The notes below the pieces were generated by a model. That model ran no database searches, was not told the DNA's origin, and saw nothing but the letters and a program-made list of their open reading frames with translations. Below are positions 22,413 through 30,715 of a stretch of 36,738 nucleotides of DNA, one piece after another; positions within the stretch are counted from its first letter, which is position 1; each line of letters opens with the position of its first letter. The stretch covers positions 1-36,738 of the forward strand of contig JAFGDO010000005.1 of NCBI GenBank assembly GCA_016932045.1, given 5' to 3'. This DNA is from Candidatus Dojkabacteria bacterium. Lineage in GTDB: Bacteria; Patescibacteriota; Dojkabacteria; JAHIVN01. The translations under genes and the position numbers were made by a program.

Positions 22413-23177
22413 ATGAACAAACAAAAACCAATCATAACAGTTAAAAATCTATCAAAAAAATATAATGGCCTTCAAGCTGTAAATAGTGTAACATTCGAAG
22501 TCTTTGAGAACGAAATCTTCGGAATTTTGGGGCCGAATGGTGCCGGTAAAACTACTACTATAGAAATGATAGAGGGGATAAGAGAGATTGACATCGGTGA
22601 TATCGAAATTGATGGGATAGATGTAGATAAAAATCCCGACAAGGCAAAAGAGCTGCTAGGAATACAGCTTCAGGACAGCGAGTATTTTGACCACCTGAAT
22701 CTATGTGAAATTCTTGATCTGTTCGGTCAATTCTACAGCAGGAAAGTAGATCCAAAAGATATCCTTGATAAAGTAGAGTTATCATCGAAGGGAAAATCCT
22801 TGGTAAAGCAATTATCCGGTGGTCAAAAACAAAGGCTATCAATAGCATTATCGCTTGTAAATGATCCAAAGATTTTATTCCTAGACGAACCTACTACAGG
22901 ACTTGATCCACAAGCAAGAAGGCACATGTGGGACCTCATCGAAAGACTCAGAAAAGAGCATAGAACAATTATACTTACGACACATTATATGGAAGAGGCC
23001 GAAATCCTCTGTGACAGAGTGGCAGTCATGGATGAAGGAAAAATTCTTACAATAGATACGCCCGATAATTTAATAAATGAACTATTAAAGAAAGGATTTA
23101 AGAAAGAGATTAAGATAAAGGAGGCAAACCTGGAAGACGTATTTCTAGATTTAACTGGGAAGAAACTTAGAGATTAA
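22413..23177 (+). CDS. ABC transporter ATP-binding protein (ABC-2 exporter)
   Basis: 254 residues from the ATG at 22413. This is the ATPase of an ABC-2 type exporter, expected at the inner membrane face. All motifs are present: Walker A GPNGAGKTT, Q-loop IQLQDSEYF, signature LSGGQKQRLSIAL, Walker B ILFLDEPTTGLD, H-loop LTTHYMEEAE. The C-terminal LEDVFLDLTGKKLR is the usual tail of the drug/lipid exporter (DrrA/CcmA-like) group. The permease gene starts 2 bases after the stop. Substrate unknown; candidates are antimicrobials, lipids or glycans. Confidence 0.93.
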   Translation: MNKQKPIITVKNLSKKYNGLQAVNSVTFEVFENEIFGILGPNGAGKTTTIEMIEGIREIDIGDIEIDGIDVDKNPDKAKELLGIQLQDSEYFDHLNLCEILDLFGQFYSRKVDPKDILDKVELSSKGKSLVKQLSGGQKQRLSIALSLVNDPKILFLDEPTTGLDPQARRHMWDLIERLRKEHRTIILTTHYMEEAEILCDRVAVMDEGKILTIDTPDNLINELLKKGFKKEIKIKEANLEDVFLDLTGKKLRD

Positions 23178-23179
23178 AA

Positions 23180-24265
23180 ATGAAAACATTACTGAAACTT
23201 ACAACTGCAAATATAAAAATGTACTTCAGAGACAAGAGTGCATTATTCTTTACACTTTTCTTTCCTTTTATAGTCATTGCTATATTTGGGGTCCTTGATT
23301 TTGCAAAATTCTCCACCTCTAAAATCGGCATAGTCTATGATGAGAGCACCAAACAGTATGCCGATGGTGTGAAAGAGGCGCTTTCAAATATTGGAGACCA
23401 ATATAAGATAGAGGAGGGAAGTCTTGAAGATGAAAAGCAAGCACTAACCGACGACGACAGGCTTCTTGTATTAGAATTCACACCCAACGGAGAGGACAGA
23501 AAAGTAAATGTTAAAGCATATTTAAATAAAGGAAATGAACAGGCAGCACAAGCGACATTTCTGGTCGTTCAAAAGATTCTTGCTGATTTTGAGCTAAGCA
23601 TCCTTCAAGTACAACCGATGTTTAATATAGATTCTGAAGTAATAAATGTTTTTGAACTTAGAAATATTGACTACATGGTTCCTGGCGTTGTAGCCATGTC
23701 TCTCATGCAGGGTGGTCTATTCGGCGTTATCGGCACAATCGTTGATTATAGAGAAAAAGGGATACTTAAGAGACTCTTTGCTACTCCATTATCAAAGAGT
23801 AACTTTCTTATTTCTCAAATTCTTTCAAGACTTGTTGTATCAATAATTCAAGTTCTAATTTTACTTGTTACTTCATATGTGATCTTTAAGATTAAAATTG
23901 TAGGAAGTCTAGTACTAGTTGCCTTTCTTGCAATTCTCGGAAGCTTGACATTTTTGTCCCTAGGTTTTGCTATTTCAGGAATTGCAAAAACATCAGAATC
24001 CGCACGAGCAATTATAATGCCCGTACAAATGATTCTTATGTTTACAAGCGGAGTCTACTTTTCAAGAGAAGTCTTGCCAACTTGGCTATATGACATTACT
24101 GCCTACACACCACTTACCTATCTTTCCGATGGTTTGCGAGACGTTATGACGAGAGGCTATGGGTTGCTTGACGATACCGTAAAAACAGCTACCATAGGCA
24201 TTTCTGTCTGGCTCATCATCTTTATTATTTTGGCAATCAGAAGCTTTAAGTGGGAGAAAAAGTAG
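23180..24265 (+). CDS. ABC-2 type permease
   Basis: 361 residues, the membrane partner of the ATPase upstream (2-base gap). One transmembrane helix near residues 22-42 is followed by a large external loop (about 45-165) and five more helices from about residue 168 to the end, the ABC-2/YhgE-DrrB layout. It contains the VPGVVAMSLMQGGLFGVIGTIVDYREKGILKRLFATP segment in the standard place: the EKG ... KRL ... TPL coupling motif next to a helix. Functions as a half or full dimer with the ATPase to export an unknown substrate. Confidence 0.9.
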   Translation: MKTLLKLTTANIKMYFRDKSALFFTLFFPFIVIAIFGVLDFAKFSTSKIGIVYDESTKQYADGVKEALSNIGDQYKIEEGSLEDEKQALTDDDRLLVLEFTPNGEDRKVNVKAYLNKGNEQAAQATFLVVQKILADFELSILQVQPMFNIDSEVINVFELRNIDYMVPGVVAMSLMQGGLFGVIGTIVDYREKGILKRLFATPLSKSNFLISQILSRLVVSIIQVLILLVTSYVIFKIKIVGSLVLVAFLAILGSLTFLSLGFAISGIAKTSESARAIIMPVQMILMFTSGVYFSREVLPTWLYDITAYTPLTYLSDGLRDVMTRGYGLLDDTVKTATIGISVWLIIFIILAIRSFKWEKK

Positions 24266-24332
24266 CAATTATCAATCTTCAAACCTCAATCTACAATTAG
24301 TAATTAACGACATGACGCCCTATTACCATTTG

Positions 24333-24956
24333 TTATTTTCTTTTTCCACCAAAATAAAAGGCATATACTAAATCAGGTAAACCTTCTCCTGTAACTGCTG
24401 TAATCTCTCGTACATCTTCAGCTTTGATAACCATCCTCTTATCATCTTCTAGTTGAACTAATTGTAATTCAAATGCTGAGTAAAATTTAGTATCTCCTTC
24501 AATAACATTCCCAACCAATACCTTTTTACCAGCTACCAATTGTTCTACTATTCCTTTGGGCAATAGCAATATACGTATTGCATTTCTAGCTACTACATAA
24601 GGATTTCCTATAATTTCAACCGGAATCCCATTAGAGTTTGGTAATGCTATATCTATCTTATAATCAGCACGCATCCGATCAACCGTTGCTTTTGATATTC
24701 GAGTTACCATCGCCTCGGTCGGTTCTACTACTGTGTTCAAAGATGTTGTAGCTGGATCATTAGGTAGTAATTCAAGACCAATAATTTTCTGTGCTATACT
24801 ATCCTCTCCACCTTTAAGTGGTGATCTTTGCCAATCCTGATGGCTTTCAAGATTTGTACCAGATATTGCCTCATCATTGACACCTGGTAATATTCTTCTA
24901 ACTCTACTCCTTTGTCCAGATGTTATTTCTTGATAAACCGGACTAATAGTTTCCAT
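24333..24956 (-). CDS. Hypothetical protein
   Basis: 207 residues, not recognised. The first 65 residues are polar and probably disordered (TSGQRSRVRRILPG, SHQDWQRSPLKGGED). The rest alternates strands and helices (YKIDIALPNSNGIPVEIIGN, RILLLPKGIVEQLVAGKKVLVGN) and ends in a short basic tail, GGKRK. No membrane segment. The box TATATA (24968-24963) ends 7 bases before the ATG, consistent with a leaderless mRNA. Convergent with the ABC permease and followed on the same strand by nothing. One of the family-less proteins of this window. Confidence 0.5.
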   Translation of the reverse strand: METISPVYQEITSGQRSRVRRILPGVNDEAISGTNLESHQDWQRSPLKGGEDSIAQKIIGLELLPNDPATTSLNTVVEPTEAMVTRISKATVDRMRADYKIDIALPNSNGIPVEIIGNPYVVARNAIRILLLPKGIVEQLVAGKKVLVGNVIEGDTKFYSAFELQLVQLEDDKRMVIKAEDVREITAVTGEGLPDLVYAFYFGGKRK

Positions 24957-24997
24957 ATTATTTATATAAAAAGTAATATTTATAACTGCCTACTTCA

Positions 24998-25486
24998 TCA
25001 GCGTTCGCTAATAAAATCAGATATGTGTGGTTTTGATAACTTCTTATAATCCTCATACTTCATAGCAATAGAAACACTTCTATCCCCTGCATTAAAAATT
25101 ATTTCATCATTTTTTGAAAGACTTTCATCTACATAGACATCAAGATTAAATATATTGCCAAAGGGGGGGACTCCGCCTGGTAGAACTCCCTCGGTTATCT
25201 CTAGAACTTCATCTTCAGAAGCAAAGGAAAATTTACTGCATTTCAAAAGTTTCCTTACTTTCTTTGAGTCTATACGTCTGTTTCCCGGAAGTACAAGCAT
25301 GAAGTACTTTTTCTCCCCACTCTTTAATTTAGCTGAAATGAGAATCGCTTTTGCACCTTGTGATAGAGAGTAATCTGGTCTCTCACGCTGCGCTTCTTCA
25401 GAAGTACGAACTGGCCTATGTCGAAACTCTTTATAAGAAATCCTATTTTTCTCCAGTCTGTCTTTTATCACCTCGAGTGTATTCAT
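24998..25486 (-). CDS. YbaK/ProX-type aminoacyl-tRNA deacylase
   Basis: 162 residues, a single YbaK/EbsC domain. Family members hydrolyse mischarged aminoacyl-tRNAs, for example Cys- or Ala-tRNA-Pro. Visible: GAKAILISAK, KYFMLVLPGNRRIDSKKVRKLL with the family Lys, EVLEITEGVLPGGVPPFG (the GGVPPFG signature) and FNAGDRSVSIAMKYEDY. Length is normal. A TGA-TATAAA extended -10 (25500-25493) ends 7 bases before the ATG, so it is probably leaderless. The exact tRNA substrate is not evident. It is downstream of and divergent in role from the P-type ATPase. Confidence 0.87.
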   Translation of the reverse strand: MNTLEVIKDRLEKNRISYKEFRHRPVRTSEEAQRERPDYSLSQGAKAILISAKLKSGEKKYFMLVLPGNRRIDSKKVRKLLKCSKFSFASEDEVLEITEGVLPGGVPPFGNIFNLDVYVDESLSKNDEIIFNAGDRSVSIAMKYEDYKKLSKPHISDFISER

Positions 25487-25528
25487 TGTATCTTTATATC
25501 ATTGAATATTTGTATAATTGCACAATTC

Positions 25529-28216
25529 TTAATCCTTAACTTTTAATTCTTTATTCTTCATCTCCTTATGTTTCTTCCTTGCCCTCCTAAGTATCAATAT
25601 TTCCTTTGTAATTTCTAGCGCTAGTAAATCAAGTAAACCCACACCAATTAACACTATCCAGTAATTAAAGCTTAACGGCACAGTCTGCAAAAGAGTTTGT
25701 AGTGGGGGTAGATAAATTGCAGAAACAAGTAATATGGCACCAATTATAAAGGATATATTTAGAAGTTTATTATTTAAGATTCTTATCTTCCACAATGGCT
25801 CTCGCAGGCTCTTGCAAGCGTATACAAAGAATAGTGAGTCAATTGTCAGTGCTGCAAAGATCATAGTTCTAATAAATTCAATATCAAAACCATTTACATA
25901 GTAATATACAAATAGACCAATAAGAGCAATGTCATCTATCCATCCAATAATCAAAGTAAATAACTTAAGTTCCAGGTCTAAAATAGGCTTTTGAAATATC
26001 TTTGGAGGAAGCTTGAGAATGTTTCTCTCGATTGGTTCTACTGACAATGCAATATCAGGTAAGCCATCCTCAACTAAATTGATCCATAATATTTGAGATG
26101 CAATAATAGGTAGAGGCCAGCCTAAAAATATTGCAAACGCTACAATAATAACTTCAGCAAGGCTATCCGAAAGCAAGTAAATTGCGACCTTTTTAATATT
26201 ATCAAGAATTCCTCTTCCTTCCCTTATGGTATCGAGAATAGTTCTAAGATTATCATCCATCAAAACAAGATCCGCACTCTCCTTAGCCACATCTGTTCCA
26301 GAGCCTAAAGCTATGCCAATATCAGCAAGATGCAATGCTGGTGCATCATTGATCCCATCGCCAGTCATAGCAACAACTTTTCCTTTCCTTTGCAAGGACT
26401 TTATAATTCTAACTTTATCATTTGGAGCTACACGCACAAATAAAGATATATCACTAATAACCTCATCTAATTGTTTGTCACTTAGTTTATTCAACTTTTC
26501 GCCTTTCAATATATTGCATCTTTCACAAGGCATCCCCACCTGCTTTGCAATATTCAGCGCTGTTTTGACCTGATCTCCTGTCACAATAACAAGTCTTAGA
26601 CCTGCTTCTTCCGTTTCTTGTACAGCTTCTTTTGAACTTTCACGAAGCGGGTCGTCAATGACAACAAGACCCAAAAATGTTAACTCAAGAAATTCATTCT
26701 TTATACTTCTTTGTTTTTCTGAAACATCTTTGTAAGCAACAGCTATAATTCTAAAACCTTTTGTGCTCAAGTAATCATTCTCAGCAAAAAGAGTTGTTCT
26801 TTCCCGTTTTGCCATACGCCTTGTATTTACTGTCTTATAGGTACTTACAAAAGAGGAATTATCTATAATTTTCTCAGGTGAGCCGCAAATATACATCCTG
26901 TTCTTCTTACCATTTTTAACTAGAGCTGCACTTAATTTGGCTCGAGGATCAAAAGGGAAGTCATCAAGAATAGAATTCTTCTTATCAATTGACTTCTTAG
27001 AAAGGTTAAACTTGTGACCAAATTTCAGTAGAGCTACATCTGTTGCATTGCCACGGTATATTTTCTTTTTACCCTTCTCAGTGAAAGCTTGATTACAAAG
27101 TGTTGCAGATTTTAATATCTCTATTGTTGTTGGTGACGAGTATACATCTAGATCATTTATACTTAACCTCTTCTTATCTAAAAACGAGATTTGTGTTACA
27201 TTCATCTTTCCTTCTGTAAGTGTCCCAGTTTTGTCAATGCAAAGAACTTCTGTCCTTCCCAAAGTTTCAGTTGCAAGCAAATTTCGTATAAGCCCTTTTT
27301 TCTTTAGAACCTTTTGCATACCGATTGCAAATATAATAGTAACTGCAACAGGCAGTCCTTCTGGAAGAGCCGATACAGCAAGAGCTACAGATTCGGAAAA
27401 CATTTTTGCCCATTCATGGGTACGTATAACACCAACAAAAAAAATTATTGATAGAATAGTTATAAGTGCTACGCCGATAAATCTTGCTAGATTCTCCAAT
27501 TCCTTCTGAATTAGTGTTTTTTCCTCCTTTTGCTCTCTGATAGTTTCTGAGATTTGGCCAAGCTCAGTTGTATCCCCAGTTGATGTAACAATTGCTTGAC
27601 AATATCCAGATAAAATACTTGTTCCCATATAGAGCATATTATCCCGCTCTGCTAGTACTCTTTCTTTACCCAATACGCTTGAAATCTTCTTTCTGGGAAA
27701 AGATTCGCCCGTAAGAAGAGATTCATCTACTTCCAGATTCTTTTGCTTTATGATGCGGCTGTCTGCAGGTATTTTGTCACCGCTTTTCAGTAAAATCACA
27801 TCACCAGGAACAAGTGAGGTAGAATCAAGCAAGCGTTGTTTTCCTGATCTTAAAACAATAGTGCTATATACAGTTTTTCCAAGCAGTTTACCTAGCGTAT
27901 TTGAAGCTTTGTATTCCTGAAAAAAACCAACAAGGACATCAATTGTTATAGCGATCCAGATAACCAGAGAGTCAAGTCTCTCTCCAAGGATGCTTGAAAG
28001 AACACCAGCAATAACAAGAATGTACACAAGGGGTGATCTAAATTGCTTAAGAAAAATACTTACAGGAGTTAATTTTCTCTCTCTTCCAATTTGGTTTAGC
28101 CCAAATGTCTTCAATCTCTGCTGTGCTTCCTCTTCATCAAGTCCCTTTTCAGAAGAAAATAACTCTTGAAAAGTTTCCCTCACAGATTTTAGGTAAGCAT
28201 TGTCAATTTTTTCCAT
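25529..28216 (-). CDS. P-type cation-transporting ATPase, P2 (Ca2+-type)
   Basis: 895 residues, normal for bacterial P2 ATPases, which pump Ca2+ or related cations out of the cell using ATP. Visible: the N-terminal cation ATPase region, the actuator TGES (169-172), PEGLP (285-289) in helix M4, the phosphorylated Asp in DKTGTLT (D328), the ATP-site FPFDPRAKLSA and KGSPEK-like CGSPEK, and the hinge MTGDGINDAPAL. About ten transmembrane helices, the last six in the C-terminal 220 residues (QILWINLVEDGLPDIALSVEP in M6). PEGLP and the M6 N-x-x-x-D pattern suggest a SERCA/PMR1-like Ca2+ pump, but ion choice is inference. Stands alone. Confidence 0.95.
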   Translation of the reverse strand: MEKIDNAYLKSVRETFQELFSSEKGLDEEEAQQRLKTFGLNQIGRERKLTPVSIFLKQFRSPLVYILVIAGVLSSILGERLDSLVIWIAITIDVLVGFFQEYKASNTLGKLLGKTVYSTIVLRSGKQRLLDSTSLVPGDVILLKSGDKIPADSRIIKQKNLEVDESLLTGESFPRKKISSVLGKERVLAERDNMLYMGTSILSGYCQAIVTSTGDTTELGQISETIREQKEEKTLIQKELENLARFIGVALITILSIIFFVGVIRTHEWAKMFSESVALAVSALPEGLPVAVTIIFAIGMQKVLKKKGLIRNLLATETLGRTEVLCIDKTGTLTEGKMNVTQISFLDKKRLSINDLDVYSSPTTIEILKSATLCNQAFTEKGKKKIYRGNATDVALLKFGHKFNLSKKSIDKKNSILDDFPFDPRAKLSAALVKNGKKNRMYICGSPEKIIDNSSFVSTYKTVNTRRMAKRERTTLFAENDYLSTKGFRIIAVAYKDVSEKQRSIKNEFLELTFLGLVVIDDPLRESSKEAVQETEEAGLRLVIVTGDQVKTALNIAKQVGMPCERCNILKGEKLNKLSDKQLDEVISDISLFVRVAPNDKVRIIKSLQRKGKVVAMTGDGINDAPALHLADIGIALGSGTDVAKESADLVLMDDNLRTILDTIREGRGILDNIKKVAIYLLSDSLAEVIIVAFAIFLGWPLPIIASQILWINLVEDGLPDIALSVEPIERNILKLPPKIFQKPILDLELKLFTLIIGWIDDIALIGLFVYYYVNGFDIEFIRTMIFAALTIDSLFFVYACKSLREPLWKIRILNNKLLNISFIIGAILLVSAIYLPPLQTLLQTVPLSFNYWIVLIGVGLLDLLALEITKEILILRRARKKHKEMKNKELKVKD

Positions 28217-28300
28217 TTATGATAATTCAGTAGATAAGATTTGTTAACATTGTAATATAACGCTTACAAGGTTCCAAGTATATTACTGCATTTCCTATAT

Positions 28301-28323
28301 GGACGAAGATTTAACCTTCGTCC
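28301..28323. repeat. Intergenic hairpin GGACGAAG/CTTCGTCC
   Basis: A perfect 8-bp stem with a 7-base loop in the gap between the P-type ATPase and nitroreductase genes. No T-run follows. Further on, about 28390-28402, is CCTGCTTGCGCAGG, a small copy of the GC-rich hairpin motif at 4651-4745. Confidence 0.5.
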
Positions 28324-28418
28324 AGTATGGAATCCTTTGACTCATCCTAAATCACAATTAATACTAATAACAGCTGGTTCAATCTTCCCTGCTTGCGCAG
28401 GCAAACACGATTAAACCT

Positions 28419-28447
28419 TTGACCAAACTTTCCTCTCAATCTATACT
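28419..28447 (+). promoter_or_regulatory. Promoter of the nitroreductase gene
   Basis: TTGACC (28419-28424), a 17-base spacer and TATACT (28442-28447); leader of about 20 bases to the ATG at 28475. Confidence 0.65.
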
Positions 28448-28474
28448 TGTATAGTAAATTATTATCGATGGAGA

Positions 28475-28993
28475 ATGGACCAATTAGAAAACATCAAATC
28501 TCGCCGTAGTGTTAGGGATTTTAAAAAAGGAGAAATTCCTGAAGAAATAATAGAGAAATTAAAGCAAGCACTCATCTGGGCACCATCAGCAGGAAACCTG
28601 CAATCACGGAAATTCTACTTTGTATACAACGATAAGATAAAAAAAGAACTTGCTAATGCAGCCTTAGGGCAAATGTTTGTTAAGGAAGCACCACTTGTCA
28701 TCGCAGCTTGTGCAGATCCTGAGAAAAGTGCATCAAAATATGGAGAAAGAGGAAGGAATCTATACTGTATCTGTGATACAGCCATAAGCATACAAAACTT
28801 AATGCTGCAGGCGGCATCAGAAGGACTTGGAACTTGCTGGGTTGGCGCTTTTGATGAAAAAAGAGTAGCAAAAATTCTGAATTTACAGAAAGATTTAAGA
28901 CCAATTGCAATCGTACCTATAGGCTATCCTTCTGTAATTCCAGAAAAACCAGAACGTTTTACTGTTAACGAGATTATAGGAGAGATTAATTAA
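28475..28993 (+). CDS. Nitroreductase-family flavoprotein
   Basis: 172 residues. These FMN enzymes reduce nitro-compounds, quinones or flavin-like substrates with NAD(P)H, as cytoplasmic dimers. Visible: the N-terminal FMN phosphate motif SRRSVRDFKKGE, WAPSAGNLQSRKFYFV for flavin contact, and the C-terminal LGTCWVGAFDEKRVAKIL and PIAIVPIGYPSVIPEKPER, the usual GLGT/PxGYP signatures. Length is at the short end of the family. It is followed after 15 bases by a small zinc-finger-like gene that has its own -10 box. Substrate unknown. Confidence 0.92.
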   Translation: MDQLENIKSRRSVRDFKKGEIPEEIIEKLKQALIWAPSAGNLQSRKFYFVYNDKIKKELANAALGQMFVKEAPLVIAACADPEKSASKYGERGRNLYCICDTAISIQNLMLQAASEGLGTCWVGAFDEKRVAKILNLQKDLRPIAIVPIGYPSVIPEKPERFTVNEIIGEIN

Positions 28994-29008
28994 TATTAGA
29001 ATATATAT

Positions 29009-29209
29009 ATGGAAACTCTTGAAGCAAAAAAAAGCTGGGTCAGCGTTCCAATCAGCTGTACTGGGTGCCGTTTTCGAACCACAATTGACGTGGGATATAT
29101 TCCACAAACCGAAACATTGGAAGCTGCAACAGCAAGAGAACTACAAGCTATCCAAGAAGAACATTCACAAGTTTGTACTGGAAGTGGAACACTGCAAGTC
29201 TCACGCTAA
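29009..29209 (+). CDS. Small CCHC zinc-finger-like protein
   Basis: 66 residues. Cys17 and Cys20 (SCTGCRF) and His52 and Cys56 (EHSQVC) form a C-x2-C ... H-x3-C set able to bind zinc, separated by a helix (TLEAATARELQAIQEEH). A TAGAAT (28997-29002) ends 6 bases before the ATG, so the mRNA looks leaderless. A slightly longer frame starting at 29019 lies over it but lacks any motif. It follows the nitroreductase gene closely but is probably separately transcribed. Function unknown. Confidence 0.6.
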   Translation: METLEAKKSWVSVPISCTGCRFRTTIDVGYIPQTETLEAATARELQAIQEEHSQVCTGSGTLQVSR

Positions 29210-29216
29210 AAAGCTA

Positions 29217-29275
29217 AGAAGCTAGTAGTTATGAGTTATGAGATATGAGATATGAGATATAAGTTATTTAATTGA
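29217..29275. repeat. Short-period tandem words
   Basis: Degenerate copies of a 7-8 base unit (TATGAGA, TATGAGT, TATAAGT) run in tandem. The 14-mer ATATGAGATATAAG also occurs at 22322-22335 after the Lon-like gene. Confidence 0.6.
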
Positions 29276-29295
29276 AGATTGATTATAAAAGATTG

Positions 29296-29463
29296 TTATT
29301 TCTCTTCTTCGATAATTTCAACCCTTAGTGATCCATCTTCATTCTTTCCGACAACTTCAAGTTCTATCCCGCAAAAAGGACATTCAACAACATCGCCTTC
29401 ACTGTACTCCTTTTCAAGTTCAATGTTATTTTTGCATTCAGGACAATTTAACTTTTTACTCAT
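29296..29463 (-). CDS. LysW-like zinc-ribbon protein
   Basis: 55 residues from the ATG at 29463, or 57 from 29469. The pattern NCPECKNNIELEKEYSEGD then VVECPFCGIELEVVG gives two C-x2-C knuckles with the E-G-D-V-V-E-C-P context of LysW/ArgW, the amino-group carrier proteins of lysine and arginine synthesis. True carriers end in EDWGE, whose last Glu receives the amino acid. This one ends IIEEEK, so that role is doubtful and a general zinc ribbon is safer. It is divergent from the PLP/ATP-grasp operon at 29710, of interest because LysW partners are ATP-grasp enzymes. Confidence 0.7.
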   Translation of the reverse strand: MSKKLNCPECKNNIELEKEYSEGDVVECPFCGIELEVVGKNEDGSLRVEIIEEEK

Positions 29464-29626
29464 TTTCATTTATGTAACAATTAATCTATAATGTCGTTCA
29501 TAAGCGTGTGATAAATTTCAATATGTTCTAGTTCTGAAAGATAACATATTTGGTTTTTCTAATCAAATCTCAAGTTAAGAATTTTAGTACTTTAAACAAA
29601 TTAGCAAAGTTAAACCCTATAAATAC

Positions 29627-29649
29627 AAAAAGAGCAAGAAGCTCTTTTT
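29627..29649. terminator. Perfect terminator hairpin upstream of the PLP/ATP-grasp operon
   Basis: AAAAAGAGC, loop AAGAA, GCTCTTTTT: a 9-bp stem with A- and T-runs, able to end transcription on either strand. It lies between two divergent genes (29463 and 29710), where a terminator is unexpected. It could end a short RNA from the TATAAT at 29487-29492, or block read-through. Confidence 0.75.
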
Positions 29650-29709
29650 GATTTAGCCTATCCGAAAGAGGATATACATATTAAAACGTAAATTTCAAAA
29701 AATATCACA

Positions 29710-30699
29710 ATGGGAATTTGGCAATATAGTAAATATCTTAAACCAAAAGTAAAAGATCTTTTTAGACTGACGCTAAAAGAAGGAAATACACCATGCAAAG
29801 AATGTGCAAAATTAGCACGAGTTTTAAATATCGAAAAAATCTACCTAAAAAGAGAGGACTTGAATCCGACAGGATCATTTAAAGATAGAAGTCTAGCCTT
29901 TCAATTATCAGTACATTTTCAAGAAGGCAGGGAGGAATTTGTAATCTCATCTACAGGAAATGCTGCGATTTCAGCAATTAGTTATGCCAAATTATTTAAA
30001 TGCAAACTTCATGTTTTCGTATCAAAGAATATACCTGCAGATAAACTCCTCAGACTTCTCGATATCAGCAACATATCCGACTTTGACCACAGTGCACTGC
30101 AAAAAGAGGAGACTTATGAATTACAGAAAGATAATTTAAAACTGTATTTTTCTGCAAGACCAAAATCAGATTCAGTAAAGTTCTCAAATGCTTATAACAT
30201 CATACATCTGAGAGGATCAAACGATGATCTTGCAACCATTGGCTATAAAACTATCTCCTATGAACTTGTTCAAGAGATTAAAGCTACAGATGCAATAATT
30301 ATTGCCTGTAGCAGTGGGACAAGCACAGTAGGTATTTACCAAGGATTTGTTGACCTTGGAATGACTCCTCCACCAATTCATATCGTGCAAACTACAAAAG
30401 TAAATACTATGGCATCAAACTTTGACAGAGATTTTAAAAAATCTGATACGAGTCTTGCTTCTGCAATTTCGGATAGAGTAGCACTTCGTAAAGACCAGAT
30501 AATAGGAATAGTCTCAAGAACTGGTGGATCGGGTTGGGTTATTGATGACGAAGAAATAATGACGTGCCAGATGCTTCTTGCCCAAAACTGTGAGATAACA
30601 ACATCATTTGATTCATCACTTACTCTTGCAGGTCTTATAAAGGCATTAAAAAATGATTGGCAAATCTTAAGGCCAGTGTTAATATTAAGCGGGCAATAA
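29710..30699 (+). CDS. Threonine-synthase-like PLP enzyme (fold type II)
   Basis: 329 residues. Fold-type II PLP enzymes of this group do beta/gamma-replacement or elimination; threonine synthase converts O-phosphohomoserine to Thr. Visible: IYLKREDLNPTGSFKDRS, with the PLP Lys as K58; SSTGNAAISAISYA, where Asn contacts the PLP ring; and a phosphate loop written ACSSGTSTVG rather than the usual Gly-rich one. The C-terminus is short, ending in LILSGQ where the ring-nitrogen Ser/Thr is expected. No other Thr-pathway gene is nearby; it is followed after 16 bases by an ATP-grasp gene, so it may instead supply an unusual amino acid to that ligase (inference). Confidence 0.85.
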   Translation: MGIWQYSKYLKPKVKDLFRLTLKEGNTPCKECAKLARVLNIEKIYLKREDLNPTGSFKDRSLAFQLSVHFQEGREEFVISSTGNAAISAISYAKLFKCKLHVFVSKNIPADKLLRLLDISNISDFDHSALQKEETYELQKDNLKLYFSARPKSDSVKFSNAYNIIHLRGSNDDLATIGYKTISYELVQEIKATDAIIIACSSGTSTVGIYQGFVDLGMTPPPIHIVQTTKVNTMASNFDRDFKKSDTSLASAISDRVALRKDQIIGIVSRTGGSGWVIDDEEIMTCQMLLAQNCEITTSFDSSLTLAGLIKALKNDWQILRPVLILSGQ

Positions 30700-30715
30700 C
30701 ATAATAGTTTCAACC

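Noticed and set aside
29019-29225. 68-codon frame starting 10 bases after the CCHC gene start
   Set aside because: No motif; the 29009 frame has the Cys/His set and a -10 box at leaderless distance.
29279-29491. 70-codon plus-strand frame rich in Ser and Phe
   Set aside because: It is the antisense shadow of the LysW-like zinc-ribbon gene, which has both C-x2-C knuckles.
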